This document shows positions 21,152 through 34,600 of a stretch of 64,000 nt of DNA, piece after piece. The translations under genes and the position numbers were made by a program. Every line of letters starts with the position of its first letter. The stretch's first letter is position 1. The notes below the pieces were generated by a model. It saw only the letters and a program-made list of their open reading frames with translations. It was not told the origin of the DNA and did no database searches. The DNA is taken from positions 992,001 through 1,056,000 of the forward strand of contig NW_026577925.1 of assembly GCF_029407905.1 (NCBI RefSeq). Reading direction: 5' to 3'. The stretch comes from Bubalus kerabau. Its lineage: Eukaryota > Chordata > Mammalia > Artiodactyla > Bovidae.

Positions 21152-23264
21152 ACCGGTGACCTTAGGGAACTTCCCAGTGTGCTTCTAACAGATGAGGGAT
21201 GCTGTGGAGTTGGCGGGGCCTCTCAGGACTCCGCTGGGTTTGGCGCAATGGAAGAGGGCCTCATCTCCAGGGAAGGCAGGAACCTCAGGCTTCCTCTCCG
21301 TTTCGGACTCCACCCGCAGGGTCCCTGCAGAGTTGGGACAGGAGAGTCAGGAATCATCTTGTCTGAGGAAGGGAACTCGGCTTGCCTCTCGAGGTGCTCA
21401 GGGGGTCTCAGGCCCCTTGTTCAGCTGTGTGTGGAACCTGCGGGTGTTTCCGGACGATGCACGACGGTGACAGTGCCCCTTCGTGTTGTGCCTTCACCCT
21501 CTGGGTTGCCTTCGAAGAGGTGTCCGGGCCTTGGGTTCTTTTCAAGAGCGGACAGGGAAATCGGGGTCTTTCGGCATGTGGGACCACACACGGGGCTAGT
21601 CTCAAATTTCCTAGTGAGGCCGGCTACATCCTGAGGTATGCCGGGAAGGCCGGGGACCCTTCCAGACAACGCAGGGGGATCGACTCTCCTGTCGCCATCA
21701 GGAGGGGAGAAGGGGCTCAGATGAAGTGGGGCCGGAACCCTCGGTGTTACCCTCGAGGGAACCCGGCGTGTCGAGGAACTTTGGGGGTCGCATGAAGGCT
21801 GTCAGGGACCGTTTCGCCCTTCAGGGCGGAACAGGGGACTTCCCTTGAGACGCCGTCGCGGGCAAGGGCCTCATCTTGCGAAGACTTGGGAACCACGTGG
21901 TTTTTCTCGAGTTGCGGCGGATTCTGGAGTTACGACGGGGATCTCAGGCTTCCTCTTGGGTTGGCCCTGGGAAGCCCAATCTTCCCCTCGAGTTGCGAGG
22001 GAAAGCTGGGGGTTGTGCTCGAGTCACTGCAGGGCCCAAGACACCTCACCTAGGCGTGTGTCCGGGACCTAATATTCCTCTCCAGGGAAGGCAGGGATCT
22101 CGGGTTTGCATTCCAAGTTACCCCGGGGAGTCAGGGCTCGTCTCGAGGGGAAGCCATGGACTCCGCTCTCCCCTTGAGTCGCGACCCGGATCTCTTGGAG
22201 CCCCCTGAGTGGCCTCAAGGGAGTCCAGGCTCCTCTTCAGTTTGGAGAGAGGACCCGGGATAGCTCTCCAGGCCATGCAGGAAAAGAAGGCCCTCAGCTC
22301 GCGAGGACGGGGGCGTCTCAGGGGTTTCCTCGAGCTGCGGCGCCCGTGGGGGTTTTCTCCCGAGGCACGACGAGGATCTCAGGGATCCTCTCGTGCGGCG
22401 CCAGGGAAGTCAGGTCTCCATGTGCGTGGCGAGGGGGAACGGGTCATGGCTCTTGAGTCACGGGAGGGGACTAGGGCCTCGAGACGCGTTGAAGAAGGAC
22501 TCTCGAGGTCTTTCTCGGGTGACGGCAGGAAACCCTCATTTCCCTCGCCTTCTGCCGGGGACCTTAGGGAACTTCCCAGGGTGCCTCTGAGAGGGGAGGG
22601 ATCCTGTGGAGTTGGCGGGGCCTCTCGGGACTCCGCTGGGTCTGGCGCAACGGAAGAGGGCCTCACCTCGAGGGGAGGCAGGCACCTCAGGCTTCCTCTC
22701 CGTTTCGGACTCCGACCGCAGGGTCCCTGCAGAGTAGGGACAGGAGAGTCAGGCCTCGTCTTGTCTGAGGAAGGAAACCCCGCTTGCCTCTCGAGTTGTT
22801 CAGGGGGACTCAGGCCCCTCGCCGAGCTGTGTGTGGAATCCGCGGGTCTTTCCGGATGATGCATGGCAGTGTCAGTGCCCCTTCGTGTTGTGCCTTCACC
22901 CACAGGGTTGCCTTCGAAGATGGGTCCGGGCCTCGGGTCCTTCTCAAAAGCGGACCGGGGAATCGGGGGCGTTCGGCATGTGGCACCACCCACGTGGCTC
23001 GTCTCGAATTTCCTCGTGAGACCGGCCTCATCCTGAGGTGCGCCGGGAGGGCCGGGAACCCCTTCCGGACCGCGCAGGGGAATCGACTCTCCTGTCGCGA
23101 TCAGGAGGGGAGAAGGGGCTCAGATGAAGCGGTGCCGGGACTCTCGATGTTCCCATCGAGGGAACCCGGGGTGTCGGGGAACCTTTGGGGTTCTCACGAA
23201 GGGTGTCAGGTACCGTTTCTCACTTCAGGGCGGAACATGGGATTTCCCTTGAGACGCCGTAGTG
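21152..23264. repeat. CpG-rich satellite I subfamily block 1
   Basis: Monomers here carry a linked set of variants: CGCCCTTCAGGGCGGAACAG, GAGACGCCGTCGCGGGC, GGACCTTAGGGAACTTCCC, TTCTCCCGAGGCACGACGAG and CTCCGCTGGGTCTGGCGC. They replace the commoner CGCACTTCAAGACGGAACG, GACGCTGTAGCGGGC and ACCTCAGGGAGCTTCTC. CpG decay (TG or CA in place of CG) is less frequent than in the rest of the array. The block directly adjoins the 4.45-kb repeat. Confidence 0.75.
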
Positions 23265-23354
23265 GGCAAGGGCCTCATCTTGCGAAGACTTTGGAACCAC
23301 GTGTTTTTTCTCGAGTTGCGGCGGGATTGTCGAGAGACGACGGGGAATTCAGGC

Positions 23355-26300
23355 TTCCTCTTCAACTGGCCCAGGGAAGTCCAGTTTTCATTCGAATTGT
23401 GAGTTAGAACTGGGGATTGCTCTCGAGACACTGCAGGGCCAAATAGACCTCATCTAGGCTTGTGTCCAGGACCTAATGTTCCTCTGCTGGGGCGAAAGCG
23501 ATCTCGGCATTGCATTCTCGACTCACCCAGGGAATCAGGCCTCGTCTCGAGGGGAAGCCAAGGACACCGCTCTCCTGTCAAGTTGCGACGGGTATATCTT
23601 GGAGCTCACTGTGTGGCCTAAAATGAGTCAAGCCTCCTGTGGAGTTTTGAGAGAGGACTCAGGATTGCTCTCCAGGCCATACAGCAAAAGAAGGCCCTCA
23701 TCTCGTGAGGACTGGGGTGTCTCGTGGGTATTCTCGAGCTGCGGCTCCAGTGAGGTGTTGCTCACGAGGTATAATGGGGAGCTCAGGGAGCCTCTCCTGT
23801 GGTGCCAGGGAAGTCAGGTTTCTATGCTCGTGGCTAGGGGGAGCGCGTCATTGCTCTCGAGTCATGGTAGGGGAATCACACCTCAAGACGCGTTGAAGAA
23901 GGACTCTCGAGGTCTTTTACGGGTTGGGGCAGGGAACCCTTGGTTCCCTCGACTTGTGCCGGTGATCTCAGGAAGGTCTAAGGGTGCCTCTGAGAAGTCA
24001 GGGATACTGTGCAGTTGGGAGGGGCCTCTCGGGACTCCACTGGGTTCGGTGCAATGGAAGAGGGCCTCATCTCGAGTGGAGGCAGGAAACTCATGTTTCC
24101 TCTCCTGACTTCTCCTGGGCCAGATTTGACTCGGATCGCAGTTTCGCTGCAGAGTTCGAACAGGAGAGTCAGGCCTCGTCTTGTGTGGAGGAATGGATCT
24201 CTGCTTGCCTCTCCAGTTGTTCACGGGGTGACAGGTCACTTCTCTAGCTGTGTGTGGTACCTGCGGGTTTCTCCGGACGATACCCGGGGGTGTCAGTGCC
24301 CCTTCGTGTTGTGCCTTCATCAAAAGGGTTATCTTCAAAGAGGTGTCCGGGCATTGGGATCTTATCAAGAGCGGACCGGGAAATCGGGGTCTTTCGGCAT
24401 GTGTCACCATCCACGTGGCTATGTCTCGAATATCCTCGTGAGACCGGCCTCATCCTGAGATGCACCGGGAAAGGCGGGAACCCCTTCAAGACAAAACAGG
24501 GGAATCGACCCTCCTGTCGCGATCAGGAGGGGAGAAGGGGCCCAGATGTAGTGGTGCCGGGAACCTCGGTGTTCTCCTCGAGTCAGACCGGTGTGTCGAG
24601 GAACTTTTGAGGTCGCATGAAGGGTGCCAATACCGTTTTGCACTTCAAGACAGAACGTGGGACTTCCTTGAGATGCTGTAGGGGGCAAGGGCCTCATCTT
24701 GCAATGACGGGGGAGCCACGTGGCGTTTCTGGAGTTGTGGCGGGATTCTCGAGTTTCGACAGGGAATACAGTCTTCCTCATGTGTTGGCCCAGGGAAGTC
24801 CTATCTTCCATTCGAGTTTCAAGGGAGAGCTTGGGATTGCCCTCGAGTCACTGCAGGGCAAAATAGACCTCATCTAGGCTTGTGTCCAGGACTTAATGTT
24901 CGTCCCTAGGGGCGACAGGGATCTCGGGCTTGCATACCAGACTCACCCGGGGAATCAGGCCTCGTCTCAAGGGGAAGCAAAGAACTCTGCTGTCCTTTTG
25001 GGTCGCGATGGGTATCTCTTGGAGCCCACTGTGTGCCCTAAAGGGAGTCAAGCCTCCTGTGCTGTTTGGATAGAGGACTCGGGATTCCTGTCCACGCCAT
25101 GCAGGAAAAGAAGGCCCTCATCTCGCGATGACGGCGGCGTCTCGTGTGTTTTCTAGACTGCCGCGCTAGTGCCAGGTTTCTGACGAGGTACGAGAGGGAG
25201 CTCAGGGAGCCTCTCGTGTGGCTCCAGGGAAGTCAGGTCCCCATGAGATGGCTAGGGGGAGTTCGTCATTGCTCTCGAGTCATGGTAGGGTAATCGGGCC
25301 TCAAGACGGGTTGAAGAAGGACTCTCGAGGTCTTTCTCGGGTCACTGCATAAAACCCAGGGTTCCATTGACTTGTGCCTGCGACCTCAGGGAGCTTCTCA
25401 GAGTGCCTCTGAGAAGTCAGGGATACTGTGCAGTTTGGAGGGGCCTCTCGAGACTCCTCTGCATTTGGTGGAATGTAAGAGGGACTCATCTCGAGTTGAA
25501 GCAGGAACCTCAGTGTTCCTCTCCATTTCTGACTCAGATCGCAAGGTCCCTGCATGTTGGTACAGGAGAGTCAGGCCTCGTCTTTTCTGGAGGATGGGAC
25601 TCCTCTTGCCTCTCGAGTTGTTCTCGAGGTGACAGGCCACTTGTCGAGCTGTGTATGTAACCTGCCCGTTTTTCCGGATGATGCACAGGTGTGTTAGTGC
25701 CCCTTCGTGTTCTACCTTCATACTCAAGGCTGCCTTCCAAGAGGTGTCCGAGCATCGGATTCTTATCAAGAGCGGACCGGGAAATTGGAGTCTTTCGGCA
25801 AGTGGCACCACCCACAAAGCTACGTATCAAATTTCCCCATGAGACCGGCCTCATCCTGAGTTGTGCAGGGAAGGTCGGGCCCCCTTGCAGACAAAGCAGG
25901 GGAATCGACCCACCGGTCACGATCAGGAGGGGAGAAGGGGCTTAAATGAAGTGGTGCCTGGAACCTCGGTGTTCCCCTTGAGTGAGACCGGCGTGTTGGG
26001 GGACTTTTGGGGTCGCATCAAGGGTGCCAAGTACCATTTCGCACTTCAAGACGGAACCTGGGACATCTTTTGAAACGCTGTAACGGGCAAGGGCCTCATC
26101 TTGCGATGACGGGAGAACCACGTGGTTTTGCTGAAGATGCGGCGGGATTCTCGAGTCATGACCGGGAATTTAGGCTTCCTCTTGTTGGCCTTGAAATCCA
26201 ATCTTCCATTCAGGTTGCAAGGGGGAGCTGGGGATTGCACTAGAGTCACTGCAGGGCAAAAGAGACCTAATCTAGGCTTGTGTCCAGGATCTAATGTTGC

Positions 26301-27240
26301 TCTCCAGGGGCGACAGGGATCTCGGGTTTGCATTCCAGACTCATCCAGGGAGTCAGTTCTCAGCTCGAGGGTAAGCAATGAATTCCGCTTTCGTCTCGAG
26401 TCGCGATGGGTATCTCTTGGAGCCCAATGTGTGTAATAAAGGGAGTCAAGCCTCCTGTGGAGTTTGGAGAGAGGACTCGGGATTGGACTCCAGGCCATGT
26501 AGGAAAAAAGGCCCTCATCTCGCGATGACGGGGGCGTCTCGTGGGTTTTCTCCACCTGTGGCGCCAGTATCAGATTTCTCACGAGGTACGACGGGGAGCT
26601 CAGAGAGCCTCTCGTGTGGTGCTAGGGACGTCAGGTCTCCGTGCGTGTGGTGAAGGGGAGTGCGTGATTGCTCTCGAGTCATAGTAGGCAAATCGGGCCT
26701 CAAGACGCATTGAAGAAGGACTCTCGAGGTCTTTCTCGGGTTGCGGCAGGGAACCCTGGGTTCCCTCGACTTGTGTCGGTGACCTCAGGCAACTTCTCAG
26801 GGTGCCTCTGAGAAGTCAGGGACACTGTGGATTTGGGAGGGGCCTTTCATTACTCAACTGTGTTTGGTGCAATTGAAGAGGGCCTCATCTCGTATGGAGG
26901 CAGGAACCTCAGGGGTCCTCTCCATTTCTGACTCGGGTCGCACAGTACCTGCAGAGTATGGACAAGAGAGTCACGCCTCATCTTCTGTGGAGGCATGGAT
27001 CTCCGCTTGCCTTGCGAGTTGTTCATGGAGTGACAGGCCACTTGTTGAGCTGTGTGTGGAACCTGTGGGTTTTTCCGGATGATGCACAGGGGTGTCAGTG
27101 CCCCTTCGTGTTGTGCCTTCATCCACAGGGTTGCCTTCAAAGAGGTGTCCGGGCATCGAGTTCTTTTCAAGAGCGTACCAGAAAATTGGGGTCTTTCAGC
27201 ATGTGGTACCACCCACGAGGCTACTTCTCGAATTTCCTCG
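23355..27240. repeat. Older higher-order block A, copy 1
   Basis: About 2.8 monomers that reappear at 45447-49770. The shift is 22,092 bp at the left end, 22,088 bp through most of the block and 22,521 bp at the right end, because of a ~433-bp extra piece in the other copy. Private shared variants include CAGTTTTCATTCGAATTGTG with AGTTAGAACTGGGG, GGTATAATGGGGAGC, the GACTTCTCCTGGGCC or GACTTCCCCTGGGCC insertion near 24111 and GGCCTTGAAATCC near 26190. Confidence 0.85.
24111..24130. repeat. 17-20-bp insertion variant of satellite I
   Basis: In place of CTCTCCATTTCTGACTCC, some monomers have an extra GACTTCTCCTGGGCCAG-like piece. This explains the 1,415-1,421-bp intervals. It is seen here and in diverged form near 36858, 38274, 44775 and 46197. 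The 44775 copy lies in the shortened 2,304-bp interval. The variant therefore marks one monomer lineage scattered across the array. Confidence 0.75.
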
Positions 27241-28659
27241 GGAGACCGGCCTCATCCTGAGGTTCGCCGAGAAGGTAGGGAACCCCTTGCAGACAAAGCA
27301 GGGGAATCGACCCACCGGTCGCGATCAGAAGGGGAGAAGGGGCTCAAATGAAGTGGTGCCGGGAACTTCGGTGGTCCCCTCGAGTGAGACCGGTATGTCA
27401 CGGCACTTTTGAGGTCGCATCAAGGGTGCCAAGTACAGTTTCGCACTTCAAGACGGAACGTGGGAATTCTCTGGAGATGCTCTAGCGGGCAAGGGCCTCA
27501 TATTGCGATGACGAGGGAAACACGTGGTTTTTCTCGAGTTGCGGCGGTATTCTCGAGTTACGACGGGGAATTCAGGCTTCCTCTTTTGTTGGCCCAGGAA
27601 GTCCAATCTTCCATTCAACTTGTCAGAGAGAGCTGTGGGTTGCTCTCGAGTCACTTCAGGGCAAAGAGTCCTCATCTAGGCTTGGGTCCAGGACGTAGTA
27701 TTGCTCTCCAGGGGCAACAGGGATATCGGGGTCGCATTCCAGTCTCACCCGGTGGGTCACGCCTCGTCTCGAGTGGAAGCAAAGGACTCCACTATCCTCT
27801 CGAGTCACGACATGTAGCTCTTGGAGCCCAATGAGTGGCCTAAAGGGAGTCAAGCGTCCTGTGTAGCTTGGACAGAAGGTTCACGCTTGATCTGCATACC
27901 ATGCAGTTAAAGATGGCCCTCCTCTCGTGATGACGGGAGCGTCTCATGGGTTTTCTCGAGCTGCGGCGCCAGTGTGGGGTTTCTCACAAGATATGATGGG
28001 GAGATCAGGGAGCCTCTCGTGCGGCGCCAGAGAAGTCAGGCCTCCATGAGTGTGGCCAGGCAGATCGCGTCATTGCTTTGGAGTCATGGGAGGGACTAAG
28101 GCCTCAAGACGCATTTAAGAAGGACTCTCGAGGTCTTTCTTGGGTTGGGGTGGAAACACTCATTTCCCTCGACCTCTACCGGGGACCTTAGTGAACTTCC
28201 CATGTGCCTCTGAGAGGTGAGGGATACTGAGGAATTAGAGGGGTCTCTCGGGACTCCACTAGGTTTGACGAAATGAAAGAGGGCCTCATCTCGATTGGAG
28301 GCAGGAACCTCAGCTTCCTCTCCATTTCTGACTCCGACCGCAGGGTCCCTGCAGGGTTGGGACAGTAGAGTCAGGCCTCATCTTGTCTGAGTAATGGAAC
28401 TCTGCTTGCCTCTCGAGTCGTTCAGGGGGTCTCAGGCCCCTTGTCTAGCTGTGTGTGGAACCTGCGGGTGTTTCCAGAAGATGCATGGGGGTGTCAGTGC
28501 CCCTTCATTTTGTGCCTTCCCCCACAGGGTTGCCTTCAAAGAGGTGTCCGGGTATCGGGTTCATTTCAAGAGCGGACGGGGAAATCGGGGTCGTTCGGCA
28601 TGTGGCACAACACACGTGGCTCATCTCGAATTTCCTCGTGAGACCAGCATCATCCTGAG

Positions 28660-31645
28660 GTGCGCCGGGAAGGCCGGGAACACCTTTCACACAAAGCACG
28701 GGAATCGAATCTCCTGTCGCGATCAGGAGGGGAGATGAGGCTCAGATGAAGTGGGGCCGGGAATCTAGGTGTTCCACTCGAGGGAACCCGGCGTTTCAGG
28801 GAACTTTAGGGGTCGCATCAAGGGAGCCAAGTACCGTTTCCCACTTCAGGACGGAACATGGGACTTCCCTGGAGACGCTGTAGCGGGCAAGGGCCTCATC
28901 CTGTGAAGACGTTGGAACCACGTCGTTTTTCTCGAGTTGCGTCTGGATTCTCGAAAACGACGGTGATTTCAGGCTTCCTCTTGGGTTGGCCCTGGGAAGC
29001 CCAATCTTCCCCTGGAGTTGCGAGGGAAAGCTGGGGGTTCTGTTCGAGTCACTACAGGGCCAAAGAGACCTCATCGAGGCGTGTGTCCAGGACCTAATAT
29101 TCCTCTCAAGGGAAGACAGGGATCTCGGTTTTCCATTCCAGACTCCCCCGGGGAGTCAGGCCTCGCCTCGAGGGGAAGCAGAGGACTCCGCTTTCCTCTC
29201 AATTCGCGACACCTATCTCTTGGAGCCCAATGAGTGGACTCAAGGGTGTCGAGCCTCCTCTTCAGTTTGGAGAGAGGACTCGGGATTGCTCTCCAGGACA
29301 GGCAGGAAAAGAAGGCCCTCAGCTCGCGATGACGGTGGCGTCTCATGGGTTTCCTCAGGCTGCAGCGCCCGTGGGGGTTTTCTCACGAGGCATGACGAGG
29401 ACCTCAGGGAGCCTCTCGTGCGGTGCCAGGGAATTCATGTCTCCATGCGCATGGCGAGGGGGTGCTGGTCATCACTCTCGAGTCATGGGAAGCGACTAGG
29501 GCCTCAAGACGCGTTGAAGAAGGACTCTCGAGGTCTTTCTCGGGTGGCGGCGGGAAACCCTCGTTTCCCTCGACTTCTGCAGGGGACTATAGGGAACTTC
29601 CCAGGGTGCCTCTGAGAGGTGAGGGATGCTGTGTAGTTGGCAGGGCCTCTCGGGACTCTGCTGGGTTCGGCGCAATGGAAGAGGGCCTCATCTCGAGGGG
29701 AGGCAGGTACCTCAGGCTTCCTCTCTGATTCTGACTCCGACTGCACGGTCCCTGCAGTGTTGGGACAGGAGAGTCATGCCTCGTCTTGTCTGAGAAATGG
29801 AATTCTGGTTGCCTCTCGAGTTGTTCCGGGAGTCTCAGGCCCCTTGTCGAGCTGTGTGTAGACCCTGCGGGTTTTTCCGGATGATGCACGGGGGTGTCAG
29901 TGCCCCTTCGTGTTGTGCCTTCACCCACAGGGTTGCCTTCGAAGAGGTGTCCGGGCATCGGGTTCTTATCAAGAGCGGACCGGAAAATCGGTGTTGTTCG
30001 GCACGTGGCACCTCACACATGGCTAGTCTCGAATTTCCTCCTGAGACTGGCCTCATCCTGAGGTGCACCAGGAAGGCCGGGAACCCCTTCCAGAGAAAGC
30101 AGGGGAATCGACTCTCCTGTCGCGATCAGGAAGGGAGAAGGGGCTCAGATGAAGTGGTGCTGGGACCCTCGGTGTTCCCCTCGAGGGAACCCAGCGTGTC
30201 GGGGAACTTTTGCGGTCTCATCAAGGGTGTCAATTACCATTTCGCACTTAAGGACGGAACATGGGACTTCCCTGGAGACGCCAGGAACTTCGGTGTTCCC
30301 CTGGAGTGAGACCGGTATGTTGGGGAACTTTGGGGTCGCATCAAGGGTGCCAAGTAGCATTTCGAACTTTAAGATGGAACGTGGGACTTCTCTTGAGACT
30401 CTAGCTGGCAAGGGCCTCATATTGCGATGAAGGGGGAACCACATGGTTTTTAAGACTTGAGGCTGAATTCTCGAATTACGATGGGAAATTCAGACTTCCT
30501 CTTGTGTTGACCTTGGGAAGACCAATCTTCCATTCAAATTGTGAGGGAGAGATGGAGGTTGCTCTCGAGTCACTGTAGGGCAAAATAGACCTCATCTAGG
30601 CTTGTGTCTAGGACATAATGTTCCACTCCAGGGGCGACAGGGATCTCGGGGTTGCATTCCAAACTCACCCGGGGAGTCAGGCCTCGTCTCGAGGGAAGCA
30701 AAGGACTCCGCTCTCCTCTCGAGTCGCACCGGGTATTTCTTGGACCCAACTGAGTGGCCTAAAGGGAGTCAATACTCCTGTGAAGTTTGGAGAGAGGACC
30801 AGGGATTGCTCTCCAGGTCAGGCAGGAAAAGAAGGCCCCCATCTCTCCTTGACGGGGGCATCTTGTGGTTTTTCTCGAACTGCGGCGCCACTGTGGGTTT
30901 TCTCACGAGGTACAATGGGGTACTCAGGGAGCCTCTTGTGTGGTACTAGGGAAGTCAGTTTTCCTGCTTGTGGCGAGGGGAGCGCGTCCTTGCTCTGGAG
31001 ACATGGTAGGGGAATCGGGCATCAAGAGACGTTGAAAAAGGTCTCTCCAAGTCTTTCTCGGGTTACTTCAGGAAACTCTGGGTTCCCTCGACTTGTGCCA
31101 GTGACCTCAGGTAGCTTCTCAGGGAGCCTCTGAGAATTCAGGGATACTGTGGTGTTGGAAGGGGCCTCTCGGGACACCACTGAGTTTGGTTCAATGGAAG
31201 AGGGCCTCTTCTCTAGTTGAGGCAGGAACCTCAGGGTTCCTCTCCATTTCTGACTCCGATCGCAGGGTCACTGAAGAGTTGGGCCAGGAGAGTAAGGCCT
31301 CGTCTTGTGTGAAGGAATGCAACTTCACTTGCCTCTCGAGTTGTTCACGGGGTGACAGTCCACATTTGGAGCTGTGAGTGGAATTGGCGGATTTTTCCAG
31401 ACGATGCATGGGGATGTCAGTGTCCCTTCGTGTTGTGCCTTCATCCACAGGGTTGCCTTCGAAGAGATGTCCGGGCGTCAGGTACTTATCTAGAGTGGAC
31501 CGGGAATTCGGGATCTTTCAGCATGTGGCACCAACCATGAGGCTACTTTTCGAATTTCCTCATGAGACCGGCCTCATCCGGAGGTTCGCGGGGAACGTCG
31601 GGAACCCCTTGCAGACAAAGCATGGGAATCGACCCTCCTGTCGCG
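28660..31645. repeat. Older higher-order block B, copy 1
   Basis: About 2.1 monomers that match 49780-52770 with a shift of ~21,122 bp, becoming 21,112 after a 10-bp deletion at ~52036 in the other copy, and match 59815-62815 likewise. The match ends near 31645, where this copy reads GGAGAAAGGCCTCAGTTG and the others read GGTGAAGGGGCTCACAGG. Confidence 0.85.
30160..30406. repeat. 121-bp internal tandem duplication in a monomer
   Basis: The segment from GGTGTTCCCC to CTTGAGACT is present twice (GGTGTTCCC at 30171 and 30292), giving a 1,521-bp monomer. The first copy resembles the CTTCCCTGGAGACG variant and the second the CTTCTCTTGAGACT variant, so it joined two different monomer types. Confidence 0.88.
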
Positions 31646-34600
31646 ATCAGGAGAGGAGAAAGGCCTCAGTTGAAATGGTGCCGGGAACTTCAGTGTCCCC
31701 TCTAGTGAGATCGGTATATAGGGGAACTTTTGGGGTCGCATCAAGGGTGCCAAGTACTGTTTTGCACTTCAAGACGGAATGTGAGACTTCTCTTGAGACG
31801 CTGTAGGGGGCAAGGGCCTCATCTTGCAATACAGGGAACCACGTGATTTTTCTCGAGTTGCGGCGGGTTTCTCAAATTACAACTGGAAATTCAGGCTTCC
31901 TCTTGTGTTGGCTCAGAAAGGCCAATCTTCCATTCGAGTTGCAAGGGAAAGCTAGGGATTGTGCTTGAGTCACTGCAGGGCCAAAGAGACCTCATCTAGG
32001 CTTTTGTCCAGGACCTAAGGTTCCTCTCCAGGGGCGACAGGGATCCAGGGTTGCATTCCAGACTCACCCTCGTAGTCAGGCCTCATCTCGAGGGGAATCA
32101 AAGGACACCGCTCTCCTCCTGAGTATCGACGGGTATCTCTTGGAGCCCACTGAGTGACCTAAAGGGAGTCAAGCCTCCTTTGGAGTTTGGAGAGAGGATT
32201 CGGGATTGCTCTTCAGGTCATGCAGGAAAGAAGGCCCTCATTTCACCATGACAGGGGCGTCTCGTGGGTTTTCTCGAGCTGCGGCGCCAGTGTGGGGTTT
32301 CTCACGAGGTACGATGGGGAGCTCAGGGAGCCTCTCATGTGGTGCCGGGGAAGTCAGATCTTCATGCGCGTGGCGAGGGGGAGCGCGTCATTTTTCTCCA
32401 GTCATGGTAGAGGAATCGGGCATCAAGACGCGTGAAGAAGGACTCTCAAGGTTTTTCTCAGGTTATGGCAGGAAACCCTGGGTTCCCTCGACTTATGCCC
32501 GTGACCTCAGGGAGCTTCTCAGGGTGCCTCTGAGAAGTCAGGGATACTGTGCAGTTGGGAGGGGCCGCTCCGAACTCCACTGGGTTTGGTGCAGTAGAAG
32601 AGGGCCTTATCTCGAGTTGAGGCAGGAACCTCAGGGTTCCTCTCCATTTCTGAATCGGATCTCAGTGTCCATGCAGAGTTGGGACAGGAGAGTCAGGCTC
32701 GTCTTGTGTGGAGGAATTGAACTCCTCTTGCCTCTCGAGTTGTTCATGGGGTGACAAGCCACTTGTCGATCTGTATGTGGAACTTGCGGGCTTTTCCAAC
32801 GATACACGAGGGTGTCAGACCCCTTCGTTTTGTGCCTTCATCCACAGGATTGCCTTCGAAGAGGTGTCCTAGCATTGGGTTCTTATCAAGAGCAGACAGG
32901 GAAATCGGGGTCTTTCGGCGTGTGGCACCAACCACAAGGCTACGTCTTGAATTTCCTCGTGAGACCGGCCTCATCCTGAGGTGCGCCGGGAAGGTCCGGA
33001 ACCCCTTCCAGACAAAGCAGGGTAATCGACCCTCCCGTCGTGATCAGAAGGGGATAAGGGGCTCAGAACAAGCGGTGCACCGAACCTTGGTGTTCCCCTT
33101 GAGTGACACCAGGGTGTCGGGGAACTTTTGTGATAACATCAACGTTGCCAATTATCATTTTAAACTTCAAGATGGAACGTGGGGCTTCTCCTGAGACACT
33201 GTAGCTGGCAAGGGCCTCATCTTGCGATGACGGGGGAACCACGTGGTTTTTCTCGAGTTGCGGCGGGATTTTCGAATTACGATGGGGAATTCAGGCTTCC
33301 TCTTGTGTTGTCCCAGGGAAGTCCATTCTTCCATTCGAGGTGTGAGGGAGAGCAGGGGATTGCTCTCGAGTCACTTCAGGGCAAATGAGACCTCATCTAT
33401 GCTTGTGTCTAGGACCTAATGTTCCTCTCCAGGGGCGACAGGGATCTCGGGGTTGCATTCCAGACTCACCTGAGGAGTCAGGCCTGGTATATAGGGGAAG
33501 CAAAGAATTCCGCTCTCCTCTCGAGTCCCAACGGGTATCTCTTGAGCCCACAGAGTGGCCTAAAGGGAGTCAGGCCTCCTGTGGAGTTTGAAGAGAGGCC
33601 TCGAGATGCTCTCCAGGCCATGCAGGAAAAGAAGGCCTTCATCTCACGACGACGGAGGCGTCTCGTGGGTTTTCTCGAGCTGGGGAGCCAGTGTGGGATT
33701 TCTCATGAGGTATGACGGGGAGCTCAGGGAGCCTCTCGTGTGGCGCCAGGGAAGTCAAGTCTCCATGCGAGTGGCGAGGGGGAACGCGTCATTGCTCTGG
33801 AGTCATGGTAGGGGAATCGGGATTCAAGACGCGTTGAAGGAGGATTTTCGAGGTCTTTCTCGGGTTGCGTCAGGAAACCCTGTGTTCCCTCGACTTGTGC
33901 CGGTGACCTCAGGGAGCTTCTAAGGGTGCCTCTGAGAAGTCGGGATACTGTGGATTTGGGAGGGGCCTCTCGGGCCTCCACTGTTTTTGGTGTAATGGAA
34001 GAGGGCCTCATCTCGAGTGGAGTCAGGAACCTCAGGGTTCCTCTCCATTTCGGACTCCGATCGCAGGGTCCCTTCAGAGTTGGGACCGGAGAGTCAGGCC
34101 TCGTCTTGAGTGGAGGAATGGAACTCTGCTTGCTTCTCGTGTTGTTCATGGGATGACAGGCCTCTTGTTGAGCTGTGTGTGGAACCTGCGGCTTTTACCG
34201 AATGATGCACGGGAGTGTCAGTGACCCTTCGTTTTGTGCCTTCGTCCACAGGGTTGCCTTCGAAGAGGTGTCCGGGCATCGGGTTCTTCTCAAGAGTGGG
34301 CCGGGAAATCGGGGTATTTCGGCATGTGACACCACCCACGACGCTACGTCTCGAATTTCCTCGTGAGACTGGCCTCATCCTGAGGTGCGCCGGGAATGTG
34401 GGGAACCCCTTCCAAACAAAGCAGGGGAATAGACCCTCCTGTCTCGAACAGGAGGGGAGAAGGTGCTCAGATGAAGTGGTGCGGGAACCTCGGTGTTCCT
34501 GTCGAGTGAGACCGGCGTGTCCGGGAACATTTGGTGTCGCATCAAGGGTGCAAACTACCATTTCACACTTCAAGACGGAACGTGGTTCTTTTCTTGAGAC

